A model generated the notes under the pieces. It was not told the origin of the DNA and made no database searches. It was given only the letters and a program-made list of their open reading frames with translations. The position numbers were made by a program, and so were the translations under genes. This document shows, piece after piece, positions 61,800 through 64,000 of a DNA stretch of 64,000 bases (within the stretch, counting starts at the first letter, position 1; each line of letters starts with the position of its first letter). The stretch is from Rasiella rasia (GTDB lineage Bacteria > Bacteroidota > Bacteroidia > Flavobacteriales > Flavobacteriaceae). The stretch is taken from the NCBI RefSeq assembly GCF_011044175.1, contig NZ_CP049057.1, positions 2,433,501 through 2,497,500 of the forward strand, given 5' to 3'.

Positions 61800-62717
61800 T
61801 TGGCAAATAAAACTACATCACATACAGTAGAGGCAAACACTTGGACGGGAAAGTCTAGGGGTACTGTTTTAGGGTTCAAAATCTTTGTCTTTTTTATTAA
61901 AAATTTTGGAACTAAAGCCGCCTATGCGCTTATGCATTTACCCATCCCTTATTTTTGTTTCTTTTCGAGAAAAAACGTTCAAGGATTAAGCTATTACTTC
62001 AGAAAAAGACTAGGGTATTCATGGCTTAAAAGCAGCTTAAGCATATACAAAACATACTATCGGTTTGGACAAACATTGGTAGATAAGATTGCAATTCCAA
62101 TAGGCAAAAAAGACCACTACTCTTATGAGTTTGATGGCGAAGAGCATATTTCTGAAATGTTAGCGTTGGGTAAAGGAGGCATCTTGATAAGCGCCCACGT
62201 AGGGAATTTTGAAATGGCGCAGTATTTTTTTAAAAAACGAAACTTCGATACCGCAATTAGCATAGTGATTACAGATCAGGATCACGAAGATATTAAGGCG
62301 TATTTAGAACAATTCACCAAGCGCGATCACGTAAACTTTATTGTAGTGAAAGAAGATCTTTCTCATATTTTTGAAATCAACGCTGCCCTTGCAAAAAACA
62401 GAGTGGTTTGTATTTCTGGAGACCGCTTTTTAAATAAGACAAAGACACTTAAAGCCGAATTACTTGGTAAGGAGGCGTTGTTTCCTATTGGGCCGTTTCA
62501 AATAGCAACCAGATTACAAGTGCCTGTCTTGTTTGTGTACGTAATGCGCGAACCAAAGCAGCATTACCACTTATACGCTAGGAAAGTAAAAATAGAAAGA
62601 AGAGATGCGCAAGACCTTTTAAATAAGTTTGCCAAGCATCTAGAATTAGTAGTTAAGAAATACCCACTTCAATGGTTTAATTTTTACGATTTTTGGGATG
62701 TGCAAAATGACAACTAA
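61800..62717 (+). CDS. lauroyl-type acyltransferase of the pigment cluster
   Basis: The protein has about 305 residues from TTG 61800 (an alternative TTG is at 61776). It belongs to the LpxL/HtrB-like family, with the catalytic HX4E in SAHVGNFEMAQ, a hydrophobic N-terminal anchor (GFKIFVFFIKNFG, YALMHLPIPYFCFF) and CISGDRFLNKTKTL. In pigment clusters it would attach the polyene acid to a lipid or resorcinol head. AGAGGAGA lies 7-14 bases before the chosen start. TAAATTTG at 61771-61778 is a perfect -7 match and could drive an internal promoter. The end overlaps the dehydratase gene. Confidence 0.85.
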   Translation: MANKTTSHTVEANTWTGKSRGTVLGFKIFVFFIKNFGTKAAYALMHLPIPYFCFFSRKNVQGLSYYFRKRLGYSWLKSSLSIYKTYYRFGQTLVDKIAIPIGKKDHYSYEFDGEEHISEMLALGKGGILISAHVGNFEMAQYFFKKRNFDTAISIVITDQDHEDIKAYLEQFTKRDHVNFIVVKEDLSHIFEINAALAKNRVVCISGDRFLNKTKTLKAELLGKEALFPIGPFQIATRLQVPVLFVYVMREPKQHYHLYARKVKIERRDAQDLLNKFAKHLELVVKKYPLQWFNFYDFWDVQNDN

Positions 62718-63168
62718 ATATCCCAATATACCAGCCCTTCCCATTTCAGATATGGTATTTCTGAAAAAATTGATTCCGCATCGAGAGCCGATTATTTTAA
62801 TAGATACATTGCAATATCACGATGAAAATACGTTAATAGCCAGTTTCACTATTCCTAAAGAGCACCTTTTTGTGTCAGACAAGACGTTTTCCGAAGCAGG
62901 TTTACTAGAACACATGGCACAATGTGTGGCATTGCATACTGGCTTTACAGGGTTTGCTAAAAACGAACCGCCACGAATAGGTTATATAGGAGCCATTAAA
63001 AGCGCTCAACTATCTGAGTTACCAAGAATAGGAGATACTGTTACCACCGAGGTAGTTATTACGTATAGCGCCATGGATATGTCCTTGGTAAAAATAAAAT
63101 CTTTAATAGCCAGCAAACATATTGCCACTGCAGAAATGAGTACCATCCTAGCACCAGATACGCAATGA
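62698..63168 (+). CDS. 3-hydroxyacyl-ACP dehydratase (FabZ/hotdog type) of the pigment cluster
   Basis: This 156-residue hotdog-fold protein has PHREPIILIDTLQ, the central-helix motif SEAGLLEHMAQCVALHTG and KSAQLSELPRIGDTVTTEV. It should remove water from hydroxyacyl-ACP to give the conjugated chain. ATG 62698 and ATG 62707 are both possible, the second giving MTTKYPNIPALPIS. Both lie inside the acyltransferase gene, so the two are coupled. The stop overlaps the ketosynthase start as ATGA. Confidence 0.85.
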   Translation: MCKMTTKYPNIPALPISDMVFLKKLIPHREPIILIDTLQYHDENTLIASFTIPKEHLFVSDKTFSEAGLLEHMAQCVALHTGFTGFAKNEPPRIGYIGAIKSAQLSELPRIGDTVTTEVVITYSAMDMSLVKIKSLIASKHIATAEMSTILAPDTQ

Positions 63169-64000
63169 AGCAGAAGGTATACATATCGGCACCTGGCTTG
63201 TTCACACCTCTTGGTATTGGAGCGTTGCATAATTTTTCGGAAATAAAATCTGGAAAAAGTGGAATTCGTTACCACAAGAATGCATCTATTTCTAGTGAAC
63301 CATTTTATGCCGCTATGATACCAAACAGTGTGGTTGATGCTACTTTTAACAAATTAGGAAATCCAAATGTGTTTACAAAGCTAGAGAAGATGATGCTTGT
63401 AGCCGCAACCGAAACGATTAAGAAGAGTCTTGCTAATATTTCCGAGCGCACATTGCTGCTTGTAGCAACTACAAAGGGCAATGTAGATACGTTATCTAAC
63501 AAAAGCAACTTTGGGAATAGCAGAGCTTACTTACCTGAATTGGCGCAGACTGTTGCAGATTTTCTCGAGATTAAAACAACTCCTGTGGTTGTTTCAAACG
63601 CTTGCGTATCGGGAATTCTAGCCGTAGCAGTCGCTAAAAAATTAGTCGCATACGGTGTGTATGACAATGTGCTAATTGTGTCTGGAGATTTAATATCTCA
63701 ATTTACATTTTCTGGTTTTAATTCGTTTCAGGCACTAAGTGATATGCCTTGTAAGCCATATTCAAAAAATAGAAACGGAATTACCATTGGAGAAGCTGCG
63801 GCATCTGTTTATATTTCAAAAGTAAAACCCAATAAAAACGCTATTGAAATTGTTGGAGACGGCTCTTGTAATGACGCTAATCATATTTCAGGACCTTCTA
63901 GAACAGGTGATGGTCTTTTAAAAAGTGTAGAGGCTGCTCTAGAAGAGGCAGCGCTAACCCCCGAACAAATCGATTTTATCTCGGCCCATGGTACCGCTAC
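63165..64000 (+). CDS. beta-ketoacyl-ACP synthase of the pigment cluster, 3' end cut by the window
   Basis: From ATG 63165 the frame is open to the window end, with 278 complete codons. It begins MKQKVYISAPGLFTPLG. The active Cys C147 is in VVSNACVSGILAV, followed by the KAS motifs MPCKPYSKNRNGITIGEAAA and the His region DFISAHGTAT at the edge. This is a KAS-type condensing enzyme for polyene elongation. It overlaps the dehydratase stop by 4 bases (ATGA), so the cluster clearly continues beyond 64000. Confidence 0.9.
   Translation, partial: MKQKVYISAPGLFTPLGIGALHNFSEIKSGKSGIRYHKNASISSEPFYAAMIPNSVVDATFNKLGNPNVFTKLEKMMLVAATETIKKSLANISERTLLLVATTKGNVDTLSNKSNFGNSRAYLPELAQTVADFLEIKTTPVVVSNACVSGILAVAVAKKLVAYGVYDNVLIVSGDLISQFTFSGFNSFQALSDMPCKPYSKNRNGITIGEAAASVYISKVKPNKNAIEIVGDGSCNDANHISGPSRTGDGLLKSVEAALEEAALTPEQIDFISAHGTA

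Overview
The window reads as chromosome of a member of the Bacteroidota, almost certainly a (probably marine) Flavobacteriaceae. The evidence is AT-rich DNA; promoters of the TTG-N18/19-TAnnTTTG type; four genes for large TonB-linked or carboxypeptidase-regulatory-domain outer membrane proteins and their lipoprotein partners; many SPI and SPII signal peptides; a type 2 isoleucyl-tRNA synthetase; and the start of a flexirubin/aryl-polyene pigment cluster with a tyrosine-ammonia-lyase-like enzyme. I see no phage, insertion sequence, CRISPR array or rRNA. One tRNA gene (Gln, anticodon TTG) is present. Both ends cut genes: a CBS-domain protein on the left and a beta-ketoacyl synthase on the right.

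Layout. 1-10 kb: small housekeeping genes, then ileS, a DksA-like protein, a DUF4097-like protein and lspA, followed on the minus strand by a PAS histidine kinase, a DUF2752 protein and two CD225-like membrane proteins. 10.3-14.1 kb: a compact minus-strand operon of two RimK ATP-grasp ligases, a RimB-like retropepsin-fold protease, an AspA/AstE-type M14 hydrolase and 5-formyl-THF cyclo-ligase. Its first start codon lies inside a long perfect hairpin. 14.1-16.9 kb: a TonB receptor with a His-rich partner. 17.0-18.8 kb: uvrC, broken near its end by one extra A in an A7 tract. 18.9-26.9 kb: a patatin-Omp85 protein, tyrosine and tryptophan catabolism (hmgA, hpd, kynA), a DUF3108 protein and an M23 lipoprotein. 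27-29.6 kb: a TonB receptor with highly biased codons.

30.2-36.7 kb: a secreted endonuclease/exonuclease/phosphatase faces a TonB receptor and a DUF5689 lipoprotein with a duplicated domain; the divergent gap carries two perfect palindromes. 36.9-42.2 kb: an N-glycan-type cassette (GH92 mannosidase, glycosylasparaginase, FucP-type sugar permease). 42.4-46.9 kb: a sigma factor, a membrane anti-sigma/TPR protein and an exported TPR-CHAT caspase-like protein, the best candidate for an undescribed signalling system. 47-51 kb: three surface proteins, one with 23 tandem 17-residue head repeats and an S74 autochaperone. 51-57 kb: a phosphoesterase, a degenerate thioredoxin, a NodB deacetylase and a DUF2723 glycosyltransferase-like protein. 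57-57.5 kb: tRNA-Gln followed by two 183-bp-spaced direct repeats. 57.5-64 kb: the pigment cluster, with a FAD oxidoreductase divergent from a chain of overlapping genes (ammonia lyase, exported protein, ketoreductase, acyltransferase, dehydratase, ketosynthase).

Two links between regions stand out. Tyrosine can go to degradation (hpd, hmgA) or to a pigment starter (ammonia lyase) within the same 64 kb. The start of translation is unusually often TTG, several times as TTGAAA in front of signal peptides.
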